From: Bacteroidales bacterium 6E
Lineage (GTDB): Bacteria > Bacteroidota > Bacteroidia > Bacteroidales > Prolixibacteraceae
Direction: 5' to 3'
NCBI GenBank assembly: GCA_001270045.2
Contig: DF970675.1
Location: 1-64,000 of the forward strand
Length of the DNA: 64,000 bases
Both the position numbers and the translations under genes were made by a program. Shown here piece by piece: positions 47,569-56,600 of this stretch. Each line of letters starts with the position of its first letter. Position 1 is the first letter of the stretch. The notes beneath the pieces are model-generated. The model saw only the letters and a list, made by a program, of their open reading frames with translations, did no database searches and was not told the DNA's origin.

Positions 47569-50193
47569 TTACCGCCCCAGCCGGTACGAAAACTTCACCA
47601 GCCACACATCATGCGGGAACTCGCCGAAGAGGCGGCCTAAATCGCGGGAGAAGTCGAAGCTGCCATCGTTGTGGTAGGCTTTGCGGTTCTGTGACCAGAC
47701 AAGGAAGAGCGTGGACCCGGGCTGGTATTCCCAGCGGATCACCAGGTTGCTCAGGAACTCCTTCACGCTGAAGTCGGGCTGGTCAAAGGTGTACTGCAAT
47801 CCTGATGCCTCCTGCACGCGGTAGACCTCGGATTCGGTGTTCCACACCACCTCGCCCGGGGCATAATTCCTGAAGCGGTCGTAATAGTTGTCGGCCATGC
47901 TGTTGGTGATCATCTTGAAATCGGTATACTTCCCGCTTGCTATGAAGGGCTGTCCCCAATACTGCAGCGACAGCTCGGGTGTCAGGTTGAGGTTGACTCG
48001 CAGGGAGGCGCTGACGGTGTTCTGTCGGATGGTCCCGAAGATATAACGGGTGATGTTGCCCACCTCGGCGGTGTTGACATACTGCAGGGAGTTGTGCTGG
48101 TGCGAAAAGGCCGGGGTCACCGAGATGCGCAGGGTTTTCGTGGGACGGTAGCCTACCGACAGGTTGACATACTCGCTTTCGCGGTAATGGTTTTCAAAGC
48201 TCCGGTTCAGGCTTCCGTTCATGCCCAAAGTGAGTTTCTTCTGGTTATTGGAGCCAAAGCCCCACCAGGTATTCCAGCTGGCCGGGGTTTTCAGGGCAGG
48301 CCCCCCACGCAGTTCACTGGTGCGGATGGTCCTTCCGTTGTAGTTGATCCCCCAGTGCACGTCCCAGAAATTCTTGAGGTTAGAGTGCAGGTTGATGTTC
48401 GCCCCGGGATTGATCAGCGTACCGCCAAAGTTCCATTCGGTCCATTGGTTAAAATTCCCGTTGAAATCGCGGAAAATGGAAAAAGGCTTGTAAATACGGT
48501 AGCCTGCCCAGAACACCTGGAAAATATTGTCGGCCTGACGCATGTAACCGATGTCGTTGAGTTCCAGTCCAGGCGATTTCCATGCCACGGCGGTCATGAA
48601 CTTCAGGTTGCCGCCCATCTTGCCGAACGTGACCTTGCCGCCCTGACCGGTGAGCGAAGTGCGCGTGGTATCGAGTTTCAGGTGTGTGGCATCCGGGCGC
48701 TGGAAAAGGTGTCCCCACGATTTCTGGGTTTCGGTGATGGCCCTTTCCGATCCGGTGACATGACTGAAATAGCTGCTGATGTTGAGCTCCCACGTCTTGT
48801 TGTCCCACTTGTGGACGAAGTCGAGTCCACCGGTGTAGGCCGATTTATGCAGGAAGTCGAGGTCATCGGTGCGAAGGTTCCGGTTGACGGCCGTCATCAT
48901 GCCCCCCAGCCAGGTGTTGCCCCCGTTGAAATCTTTCTGGAGGCGTCCCACAAAAAAGTTGGTCAGCGGCTCCACCTCCACTTCGCGGTCGGACTGGTGG
49001 TTGCGGATATCGGCAAACTCACGCGAGGTAACACTCTCGAGGAGTCCGACCGACCAGCCGTCGCTGGTTTTGCCCGTCAGCTTGGCTGCCCCCAGGATGC
49101 GGGTAAACTCAGGCATCTCGTAAAATTCATTGTCGGCCACGTCGGGGTTCAGGTGCGGACGGCGCCCAATGCGGCGGGTATAGAAGAGGCTTTCGGTCGA
49201 GAGGTCGCCATCGCCGAACATCAGCGGAAACGATAGAATATTTTTGCCCTCGATGAAAAAAGGGCGTTTTTCGGTGAAGAAAGTTTCGTATGTCGACAGG
49301 TTCACCTGCGACGGGTCGGCCTCCACCTGTCCGAAGTCAGGATTGACGGTGAGGTCGAGCGTCAGGTTGCTGGTGACGCCGATCTTGCTGTCGAAACCAG
49401 CGCTGATGTCCTGCCGCTGACCCTTCGTGCGGAAGGGATTTTCGGGATCCTTCTTGAAACGTTCGGTGCGAGCCACCACATAAGGGGTAAAATCAAACAT
49501 GCGCCGGGGTTCGATACCCTCGATGCCATTGAGCCGCCCGAATTGCGACACCCAGCTGTTTTTGGCACGTTCGGCAGATTGCCAGAGCGACATATCCTGC
49601 TTCCGGAACACCTGGCGGCCAACCTGCAAACCCCATCCATCGGAATGGTTATTCCCGAAACGGAGCTGCGACAGCGGGATGCGAGCCTCGGCATACCAAC
49701 CCAGCGAATCGGCCGAAGTCTTCACCCACCAGATCGGATCCCAGGTGGGGTCTTCAATGGCCCCGTCGTCGCTGATCACGAAGTCGTACTTCACCCCGGC
49801 GGAAGTCACGATAAAGGCAAAGGCCGTGCGACCGTCATTGAACGTGTCGAACTCAATGCCGATCAGGTCGCCATCGGGGTCGTCGCGGCGCGACAGGCGG
49901 TTGACGATGCTGTCGGGACAACTGTCGAAAGCCCTGACGCCGACATATAGATTATTGTCGTCGAAGAGCACAGCGAAACTGGTTTGCTGGTATGGGTCAG
50001 ATCCTTCGACCGGCTGGTATTGGGTGAATTCATTCTGCCAGACGGCCGATTGCCAGGCAGGTTCGTTGAGGAGGCCGTCGACCGACAACACACGGCCGTC
50101 GAGACGCGAAGCAGATATGGAACGAGGGGGTGGATTTTGTGCGGCCAGACTGAATGCCAGGCACAGGAAGAACATTGCAATGCTGATTTTCAT
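47569..50193 (-). CDS. DUF5916 protein with N-terminal CBM9-like domain
   Basis: About 874 residues. A signal peptide (about 1-20) is followed by a carbohydrate-binding-family-9-like domain (about 25-200; DGRVLSVDGLLNEPAWQSAV and LYVGVRAFDSCPDSIVNRL are typical) and a long C-terminal region (about 210-874) with many amphipathic strands, ending LVKFSYRLGR. This is the architecture of DUF5916 proteins, thought to form an outer-membrane beta-barrel. The substrate and role are unknown. I chose ATG at 50193 as it begins the signal peptide. A perfect-stem hairpin lies between it and the kinase gene upstream. Confidence 0.87.
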   Translation of the reverse strand: MKISIAMFFLCLAFSLAAQNPPPRSISASRLDGRVLSVDGLLNEPAWQSAVWQNEFTQYQPVEGSDPYQQTSFAVLFDDNNLYVGVRAFDSCPDSIVNRLSRRDDPDGDLIGIEFDTFNDGRTAFAFIVTSAGVKYDFVISDDGAIEDPTWDPIWWVKTSADSLGWYAEARIPLSQLRFGNNHSDGWGLQVGRQVFRKQDMSLWQSAERAKNSWVSQFGRLNGIEGIEPRRMFDFTPYVVARTERFKKDPENPFRTKGQRQDISAGFDSKIGVTSNLTLDLTVNPDFGQVEADPSQVNLSTYETFFTEKRPFFIEGKNILSFPLMFGDGDLSTESLFYTRRIGRRPHLNPDVADNEFYEMPEFTRILGAAKLTGKTSDGWSVGLLESVTSREFADIRNHQSDREVEVEPLTNFFVGRLQKDFNGGNTWLGGMMTAVNRNLRTDDLDFLHKSAYTGGLDFVHKWDNKTWELNISSYFSHVTGSERAITETQKSWGHLFQRPDATHLKLDTTRTSLTGQGGKVTFGKMGGNLKFMTAVAWKSPGLELNDIGYMRQADNIFQVFWAGYRIYKPFSIFRDFNGNFNQWTEWNFGGTLINPGANINLHSNLKNFWDVHWGINYNGRTIRTSELRGGPALKTPASWNTWWGFGSNNQKKLTLGMNGSLNRSFENHYRESEYVNLSVGYRPTKTLRISVTPAFSHQHNSLQYVNTAEVGNITRYIFGTIRQNTVSASLRVNLNLTPELSLQYWGQPFIASGKYTDFKMITNSMADNYYDRFRNYAPGEVVWNTESEVYRVQEASGLQYTFDQPDFSVKEFLSNLVIRWEYQPGSTLFLVWSQNRKAYHNDGSFDFSRDLGRLFGEFPHDVWLVKFSYRLGR

Positions 50194-50256
50194 GGCTGAT
50201 GATAACGGTTTTGAATATGACGACGTCAAATTCAAAACGTTACACGTTTTTTGCAG

Positions 50257-50295
50257 GATTGTGCATGATGGGCTGTCGCCCATCACGCACAATCC
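50257..50295. terminator. Hairpin between the DUF5916 and kinase genes
   Basis: GGATTGTGCATGATGGGC-type arm (50257-50274) pairs with 50278-50295 around a 3-4 nt loop, with one mismatch. Confidence 0.6.
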
Positions 50296-50305
50296 CATTT
50301 TATTG

Positions 50306-50340
50306 ATCTTTTCAGGGCTGCGGAGCAGCCCTGAAAAGAT
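50306..50340 (-). terminator. 16-bp perfect hairpin at the kinase stop codon
   Basis: ATCTTTTCAGGGCTGC (50306-50321) pairs with GCAGCCCTGAAAAGAT (50325-50340) around the triloop GGA. The kinase TGA (50314-50312) lies in the stem. Confidence 0.75.
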
Positions 50341-52636
50341 TCAAAACCATGGAAACGGATGTCCCTTCACCTTCGGTGCTGGTGATGGTGACGTTGCCGT
50401 CGTGGAGGAGGACGATCTGGCGGACGAGGAGGAGGCCGAGGCCGGTGCCCTGGAGGTTTTTGACGTTGGTGGCGCGGTAAAACTGTTTAAAGAGAAAGGG
50501 TTGCTCGGCGGCGGGGATCCCGATGCCCTGATCGGTGATAGTGAGGAGCATCTGGTTGTCGGCCGACTGCAACTCAATGATCACCGGTGACTCGGGATCG
50601 GAATATTTGACGGCATTCGACACCAGGTTGTCGAGCACCTGCGACATCAGCTGTTCGTCGATTTTCACGTGCAGTGGTTGTTCGGGAATTATCATGTCGA
50701 GCTGGTGGCTCAGCTGGTTCCGGTTCAGGTAATCGGCATGCCACGATTCGAGGAACTCCCTGAAATCCTGTTCCACCGGCGCAAACGAGAGTTCGCCGAC
50801 GTCGATTTTCGAGATGTTGAGGATCTTGTGGATCATCTCGCGCAGCGAATAGACATTCTTCTTGATTCTTTCGATGTACATCAGCTGGTCCTTTTCGGTC
50901 ATGCGCGAGCCATAGTTCTCGATGGTTTCGGCAGCCATGAGCACCGAAGCCAGGGGAGTCTTGAACTCGTGCGACGCAATGGCGATGAACCTCGACTTCA
51001 GGTCGTTCAGTTCCTTCTCCTTGGCGGCCGTGCGCTTCAGTGAATTCTCAAGATTGACGGCCGTCGTGAAATCCTCGAAAATATAGAGCCGGCCGTGGTA
51101 GACATCGTCGGCATTGCGGATCTGTGCGGTGTAGCGCTTCAGGTAGCGCCCGTCACGCAGCGGCAGGATCTCCTCGTGGATATCAGGCTTGCCCAGCTTG
51201 ATCAGGCCCTTCAGCTCCTGGTTCATGAACCCCTCCCCTTCCAGCTTCGGGTTGAGGAGCTTCAGGAGTTCCGAGAAATGCAGGCGGGTGAGATCCTGGG
51301 TATCCGATATGGAATCCAGACCCCATATTTCGGGAAACCGGCGGTTGGCATACAGCACCTTGTCGAACCGGTGGTCAATGATCAGGAATGCCAGCGGAGA
51401 GGTCGCCGTCATCATCGACATCATCATCTCGTTCTGTTTCAGGGCATGGATGGCAGTCGTTTTGTTGGTGACATCCCTGACGATGGCCAGCGCCATCCGG
51501 TCGTTGATGGCCACGATGCGGACGTCGTAATAATGGGTAGTCCCCTCGTAATCGATATCAAACTCAAAATTGACGGTTTCCCGTTCCATGAAAGCCTCCT
51601 CGAGACGCTGCATGATGTCGACACCCAGATCGTTGGGGAATATGTCGGTGACCCGGCTCTGCTCCAATCCCTCCTTCCCGAACCAGCAATCGTTATCCTC
51701 GGGATAGCGGATGGAATGGATCTTTCCCGAACGGTCGAGGTGGATCAGCACGTCGGGCACGGCATCGATGATGGCCCGTTTTTCCTCCTCCGTCTTCCGG
51801 ATCATTTCACGGCTCTCACGGTTTTGGGCGGTGATTTTCCCCTGCAGTTCAGTGATGTCTTCCAGTGTGATGCAAACATGCAGCATCGAATCGGGCGAAG
51901 CCTCCGATAGGGGGAGAGCCGTCATTTTCACCCAGCGGATCATGCCCTGGGCCCTGTTGTAGACACCGAGCGACATCTCCACCTTCTCGTCGCGGGCCAA
52001 TGCCACAGGACCAGGCCACTGCTCAGGCAGGTAGATGTTGCCTTCCGTATCGATCACCTGGATCTCAAGGTCGCGATAGCAGCAACCGGCCACCTCTTGG
52101 GCAGGCAATCCAAGGATTTCGAGGGCCGCCTGGTTTACCGAAGTGATGATCCCGTTGGAACCATAGCACAAAACGCCGAGCGACATGGTCTCGAACAACT
52201 GCCGGAAGCGGTTTTCGCTGCTGATCAGCTGCTGGCGATAACGTTCCTTATCCACCTGAATCCGTCTGAAATCAAGCGCCTGTTCGATGGCCGGAGCCAG
52301 ACGTTTCAACAGTGACTTCAACACATAATCCACTGCCCCCGCCTTCATGCAACTAACCGCGACCGACTCGTCGGCAAGTCCGGAGAGAACAATGACCGGT
52401 GTAAAAGTGTTCTGTTCACCCGTTAGCCGGATGATTTCCAGACCGTCATGTTTAGGCATCACGAAATCGGTGACCACCACATGGGGATTCCAGGAGGCGA
52501 TGATTTCAGAAAAAGCCTCGAGACTATCCGCCACGAGGACTTCCGCATGCGGCAGCGACTTGCCCAGTTCATAGACCACCAGTTCGGCATCGTTTGCCGA
52601 ATCCTCCACTAACAATATCCTGATTAACTGATCCAT
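50312..52636 (-). CDS. Receiver-PAS-histidine kinase hybrid sensor
   Basis: A 774-residue soluble signalling protein, no membrane helix. An N-terminal response-regulator receiver domain (about 1-120) has RILLVEDSANDAELV and the phosphoacceptor Asp in VVTDFVMPKHDG (near residue 57). Three PAS-like domains follow (about 140-260, 285-400 and 405-530). The HisKA domain has the phosphorylated His in IASHEFKTPLAS (near 555) and the ATPase domain has the N-box DNLVSNAVKYS (near 680), DQGIGIP and GTGLGLLLV. Receiver-first kinases are usually second-step components that take a signal from another kinase. No partner response regulator is adjacent. Confidence 0.92.
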   Translation of the reverse strand: MDQLIRILLVEDSANDAELVVYELGKSLPHAEVLVADSLEAFSEIIASWNPHVVVTDFVMPKHDGLEIIRLTGEQNTFTPVIVLSGLADESVAVSCMKAGAVDYVLKSLLKRLAPAIEQALDFRRIQVDKERYRQQLISSENRFRQLFETMSLGVLCYGSNGIITSVNQAALEILGLPAQEVAGCCYRDLEIQVIDTEGNIYLPEQWPGPVALARDEKVEMSLGVYNRAQGMIRWVKMTALPLSEASPDSMLHVCITLEDITELQGKITAQNRESREMIRKTEEEKRAIIDAVPDVLIHLDRSGKIHSIRYPEDNDCWFGKEGLEQSRVTDIFPNDLGVDIMQRLEEAFMERETVNFEFDIDYEGTTHYYDVRIVAINDRMALAIVRDVTNKTTAIHALKQNEMMMSMMTATSPLAFLIIDHRFDKVLYANRRFPEIWGLDSISDTQDLTRLHFSELLKLLNPKLEGEGFMNQELKGLIKLGKPDIHEEILPLRDGRYLKRYTAQIRNADDVYHGRLYIFEDFTTAVNLENSLKRTAAKEKELNDLKSRFIAIASHEFKTPLASVLMAAETIENYGSRMTEKDQLMYIERIKKNVYSLREMIHKILNISKIDVGELSFAPVEQDFREFLESWHADYLNRNQLSHQLDMIIPEQPLHVKIDEQLMSQVLDNLVSNAVKYSDPESPVIIELQSADNQMLLTITDQGIGIPAAEQPFLFKQFYRATNVKNLQGTGLGLLLVRQIVLLHDGNVTITSTEGEGTSVSMVLNLFRAAPQP

Positions 52637-53050
52637 ACCAATTCTAACTTACCAATCCCCAAAAACGAAACCGACAAAGCCATCCGCCCGGCAAAAATGC
52701 CACGGCGACATAACCAAGACAGCCAGACCCGTCCAGACCATGATCACCCACGCCAAGGTGGGCGGAGATAGTCAGGCGGATCAAATATCAAACCGACCAT
52801 GGTGCAAAAGTATCATGACCAGCTACCTGGGTAGAGTAAGAGTTAAAGTCATTTACGAGGGTCCGTTTGAGGGCAAAGGCCATTGGGCCAAAAAGGGTTT
52901 ACAACAGACCCCACGAAAAATAACAACGTCCAAAAAAAACAAAAAACTACTGGGCAAATATAATACTTTTTTCTCTTTTTTGGTTCTTCAATGGGGTTAG
53001 AATGACAGTGCTGGGATTCTTCACCACGTTCAGAATGACAGGGTGGCTTA

Positions 53051-53093
53051 TTTTTGTATCGATTGGCGGCTCTGCCGCCAATCGATACAAAAA
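53051..53093. terminator. 20-bp perfect hairpin
   Basis: TTTTTGTATCGATTGGCGGC (53051-53070) pairs perfectly with 53074-53093 around the triloop TCT; T-runs at both outer edges. It insulates the kinase gene from the adhesin leader. Confidence 0.75.
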
Positions 53094-53107
53094 CCCCTTA
53101 TTAACAA

Positions 53108-53138
53108 GATAAAATTGGCATGAGATGCCAATTTTATC
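53108..53138. terminator. 13-bp perfect hairpin
   Basis: GATAAAATTGGCA (53108-53120) pairs with 53126-53138 around a 5-nt loop. Lies 15 nt from the 20-bp hairpin. Confidence 0.55.
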
Positions 53139-53626
53139 ACACTGTTAATATCTTTTGGTGAACAAAATGTTTTAGCCTTTCCGCCCATCCTTAAACACTT
53201 TTAAGTCTTTATTTAATTATCAATTTGATTTTCAAATCATTAATTAATAGATTGGAGAAAATATAATTTAAAACAATTTCCCTGAGAAAACCTTTCAAAC
53301 ACTAGGTGATAATGTGAAAAAACCATAAATTTGGAAGATACAAGGTTCTTGCTGCCGGATTGCGGGAAATGGAGGAAGGACCTTGTTGACAAAAGTCCGA
53401 AATACGGCAAGCGTGCCGCGAATGGGCTTCAACTGAATAACGAACCAGATTTAATTAACATGTGTGGTAATGGGTTAGTTAAATAAAGGGTTAAAAGATT
53501 GTTTATGCAGTAAATTTTTACTTAAAGAATAGTTTTTATCGTATCCCCAAGGCGCTGGTCTGAACCGACCGGCCATTGGTGTGTACTCCCCTTTTGACGC
53601 TTTCTCTTGCCCTATAGACCATATCT

Positions 53627-56600
53627 ATGGCTAAACGGGATTTATTTTTCCGGTTTCTGTATAGGGGAATCCTTTTACTGATTGCGGTACTCCTGTGCTT
53701 CGGCAGATTGTCGGGGGGAGAGGCTGTTATTCATGGCCACACAAAGTATCACCAACTTGCCGATCCCCCTTCCGTATCCATCTCCGCTTCACCAACCAAC
53801 ATTTGCCTGGGTGCCTCCAGCCAGATTACCTCCATTATCACGGGCGGTACAATCACTACCTATTCCTGGAATCCTACTTCCGGACTTAACGATCCATCCA
53901 TTGCAAATCCCGTTGCCACACCCACTGCCACAACGACTTACACCCTCACTGTCACTGACTCGGAAAACCAAACCGGAACCGGGACCATCACCATTACGGT
54001 CAACCCATTACCCACGGTCAGCATTGCAGGGTCCAACCAGGTTTGCAGCGCATCGGCCATCACCCTGACCGCCAATGCCAACACTTCAAGTGGCACCATC
54101 ACTTCATACCAATGGCAACTGAACGGAACCAATATTTCCGGCGCAACCTCCAATACATACTCTGCCAACCAGGCCGGCAATTATACCGTTACCGTCAGCA
54201 ACAGCCATGGGTGTTCGACAACCTCCGCACAACACACACTCACGGTAAATCCATTACCAACAGTTAACATAGCCGGGGCAATCCAGGTGTGCAGCGGATC
54301 GGCCATCACCCTGACCGCCAATGCCAACACTTCAAGCGGCACCATCACTTCATACCAATGGCAACTGAACGGAACCAATATTTCCGGCGCAACTTCCAAT
54401 ACTTACTCTGCCAACCAGTCCGGCAATTATACCGTAACCGTCACCAACAGCCATGGGTGTTCGACAACATCCGCACAACACACACTCACGGTAAATCCAT
54501 TACCAACAGTTAACATTGCCGGGGCAAACCAGGTCTGCAGCGGATCGGCCATCACCCTGACCGCCAATGCCAACACTTCAAGCGGCACCATCACTTCATA
54601 CCAATGGCAACTGAACGGTGCCAATATTTCCGGTGCAACCTCCAATACATATTCTGCCAACCAGGCCGGCAATTACACCGTAACCGTCACCAACAGTCAT
54701 GGTTGTTCGACAACCTCCGCACAGCATGCCGTCACGGTCAACCCTTTGCCCACCGCAACAATTTCGGGAAATGCCACTGTATGTGCCGGAACGACCAATC
54801 CAGTCATAACCTTTACCGGGGCGGGGGGAACTGCACCCTATACTTTCACCTATAAAGTTAATGGTGGTGCGAACCAGACAATTACCACCACATCGGGCAA
54901 TTCAGTCACCTTGCCCCAAAGCACTGCCTCGGCCGGGACTTTCACCTATACTTTGGTCAGTGTAAAGGATGCAAGCAGCACCGCATGTGAACAAAACCAA
55001 TCCGGAACGGCAACCATTACGGTTACACCCCCCATCACCGCATCGGCAGCCATCACGGATGACATTGACTGTGCCGGAGGAACCGCAAACATCCGGATTA
55101 TCGCATCTGGGGGTACAGCACCCTATACTTATACGATTCAGGGAATCTCGTCCAATTCGAACGGGATTTTCGGAGGCATTCCAGGTTCGACGGCAGGAAT
55201 CACATATACCTGGAATGTGACCGATACCGGAGGATGTGTCGCCGCCACGGGAACCATCATGGTTACCGAACCACAGGCACTGACTGCCACGGCTGCCGTC
55301 ACCTCGCCCATAACCTGTAACGGGGAAACAGGGACTGTCAGGATTACCGCTTCAGGGGGCACCGGGCCACTGACATACACGCTCAACGGGCAAAACAGTA
55401 CCACAGGGATATTTTCCAACGTAACTTCAGGCACCTACAACTGGAGTGTCAGGGATGCCAACAATTGCGGCCCTGTTTCCGGAAACATCCAGGTTGACCA
55501 GCCATCTCCCATTACCGTTTCCGGCGCGACCGTAACCGTACCCATTACCTGTAACGGAGGGACGGGCGAAGTAAGGATCCAGGCATCGGGAGGCACCGGG
55601 ACCCTGAAATACACGTTTAACGGCCAGACCAATACAACCGGCATTTTTACCGGAGTTTATGCCGGAAACGGACTCTCGTACAGCGTGACCGACGATAACG
55701 GTTGCGGTCCGGTCACAGGAAGCCTCAACATTACCCAACCCCCTGCCATTTCGGGCGCATCGGCTGCCATTACCACAGCCATTCTTTGCAATGGGGGTAC
55801 GGCCACCGTAACCATAACCGCTTCGGGGGGGACCCCGCCATTAAGCTATACCTTTAATGGCGTCACACAGGCAACCAATGTATTTACGGGCGTTTTACCG
55901 AGGAACAACCTTCCCTGGAGCGTGACCGATGCCGGCAACTGCGGTCCGGCCAGCGGTACAATATCGGTTACCCAACCTGCCGTATTGGGAGCTGCCGTAT
56001 CGGAAACCACTCCCATCGCCTGCTATGGGGGAACCGCCACCATCCGCATCACCGCATCGGGTGGCACAGGTACCAAGACCTTTTCTTTTCAAGGGCAGAC
56101 CGACAACACGACCGGAACCTTTTCCGGAATCACTGCCGGCACCTATTCATGGCAAGTGACCGACGACAACGGCTGTACCGTTTCGGGAAATTATACGGTA
56201 GGGCAGCCTGACCAGATCGTGATCAGTTCCATTGGCTCGAACACCGCGATATGCCAGGGACAGACCCTCACACTGAATTCCCAGGCCACAGGGGGAACCG
56301 GTACGCTCAGGTACAACTGGACCGGCCCAAACGGCTTCAGCAGCAATTCACCCAATCCGTCCATTGTCAATGCCACGCCTGCAGCCAGCGGAACTTATAA
56401 CCTGACCGTCACGGATGCCAATAACTGTACAGCCACCGCCACAACCAGCGTGACCGTGCATGCCACTCCCGTTGTTACGGCCACACCGGCCAACCAGCAG
56501 GTTTGCCATAACTCTTCAAGTGTGGCCGTGATCTTTACCGGCGCTTCCGGCTATACCTGGACAAACAACAATCCCGGCATTGGATTGGATCCCAGCGGAA

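Larger units (their letters stand above)
52637..53626. other. Long intergenic region upstream of the giant adhesin
   Basis: About 990 nt without a convincing gene. It contains a dispersed GTCATTCTGAACG-family repeat in reverse orientation (about 53000-53045, GATTCTTCACCACGTTCAGA then ATGACAG), a 20-bp perfect hairpin with triloop TCT (53051-53093), and a 13-bp hairpin (53108-53138). From about 53326 (TAAATTTG, a possible -7 box) to 53626 there is about 290 nt of potential 5' leader, in which ACAAGGT (53340-53346) could pair with ACCTTGT (53381-53387) to enclose a structured segment. No known riboswitch motif was recognised. Confidence 0.6.

Noticed and set aside
48094-49236. Plus-strand reading frame of 380 codons
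   Set aside because: Antisense shadow of the DUF5916 gene; no family features.
52740-53000. Small basic protein of 86 residues
   Set aside because: No ribosome site, odd composition rich in Lys, no family pattern, and it overlaps repeat-derived sequence at its end.
53340-53560. Cyclic-di-GMP or other known riboswitch ahead of the adhesin gene
   Set aside because: The conserved cores of these riboswitches are not seen; only generic helices are.
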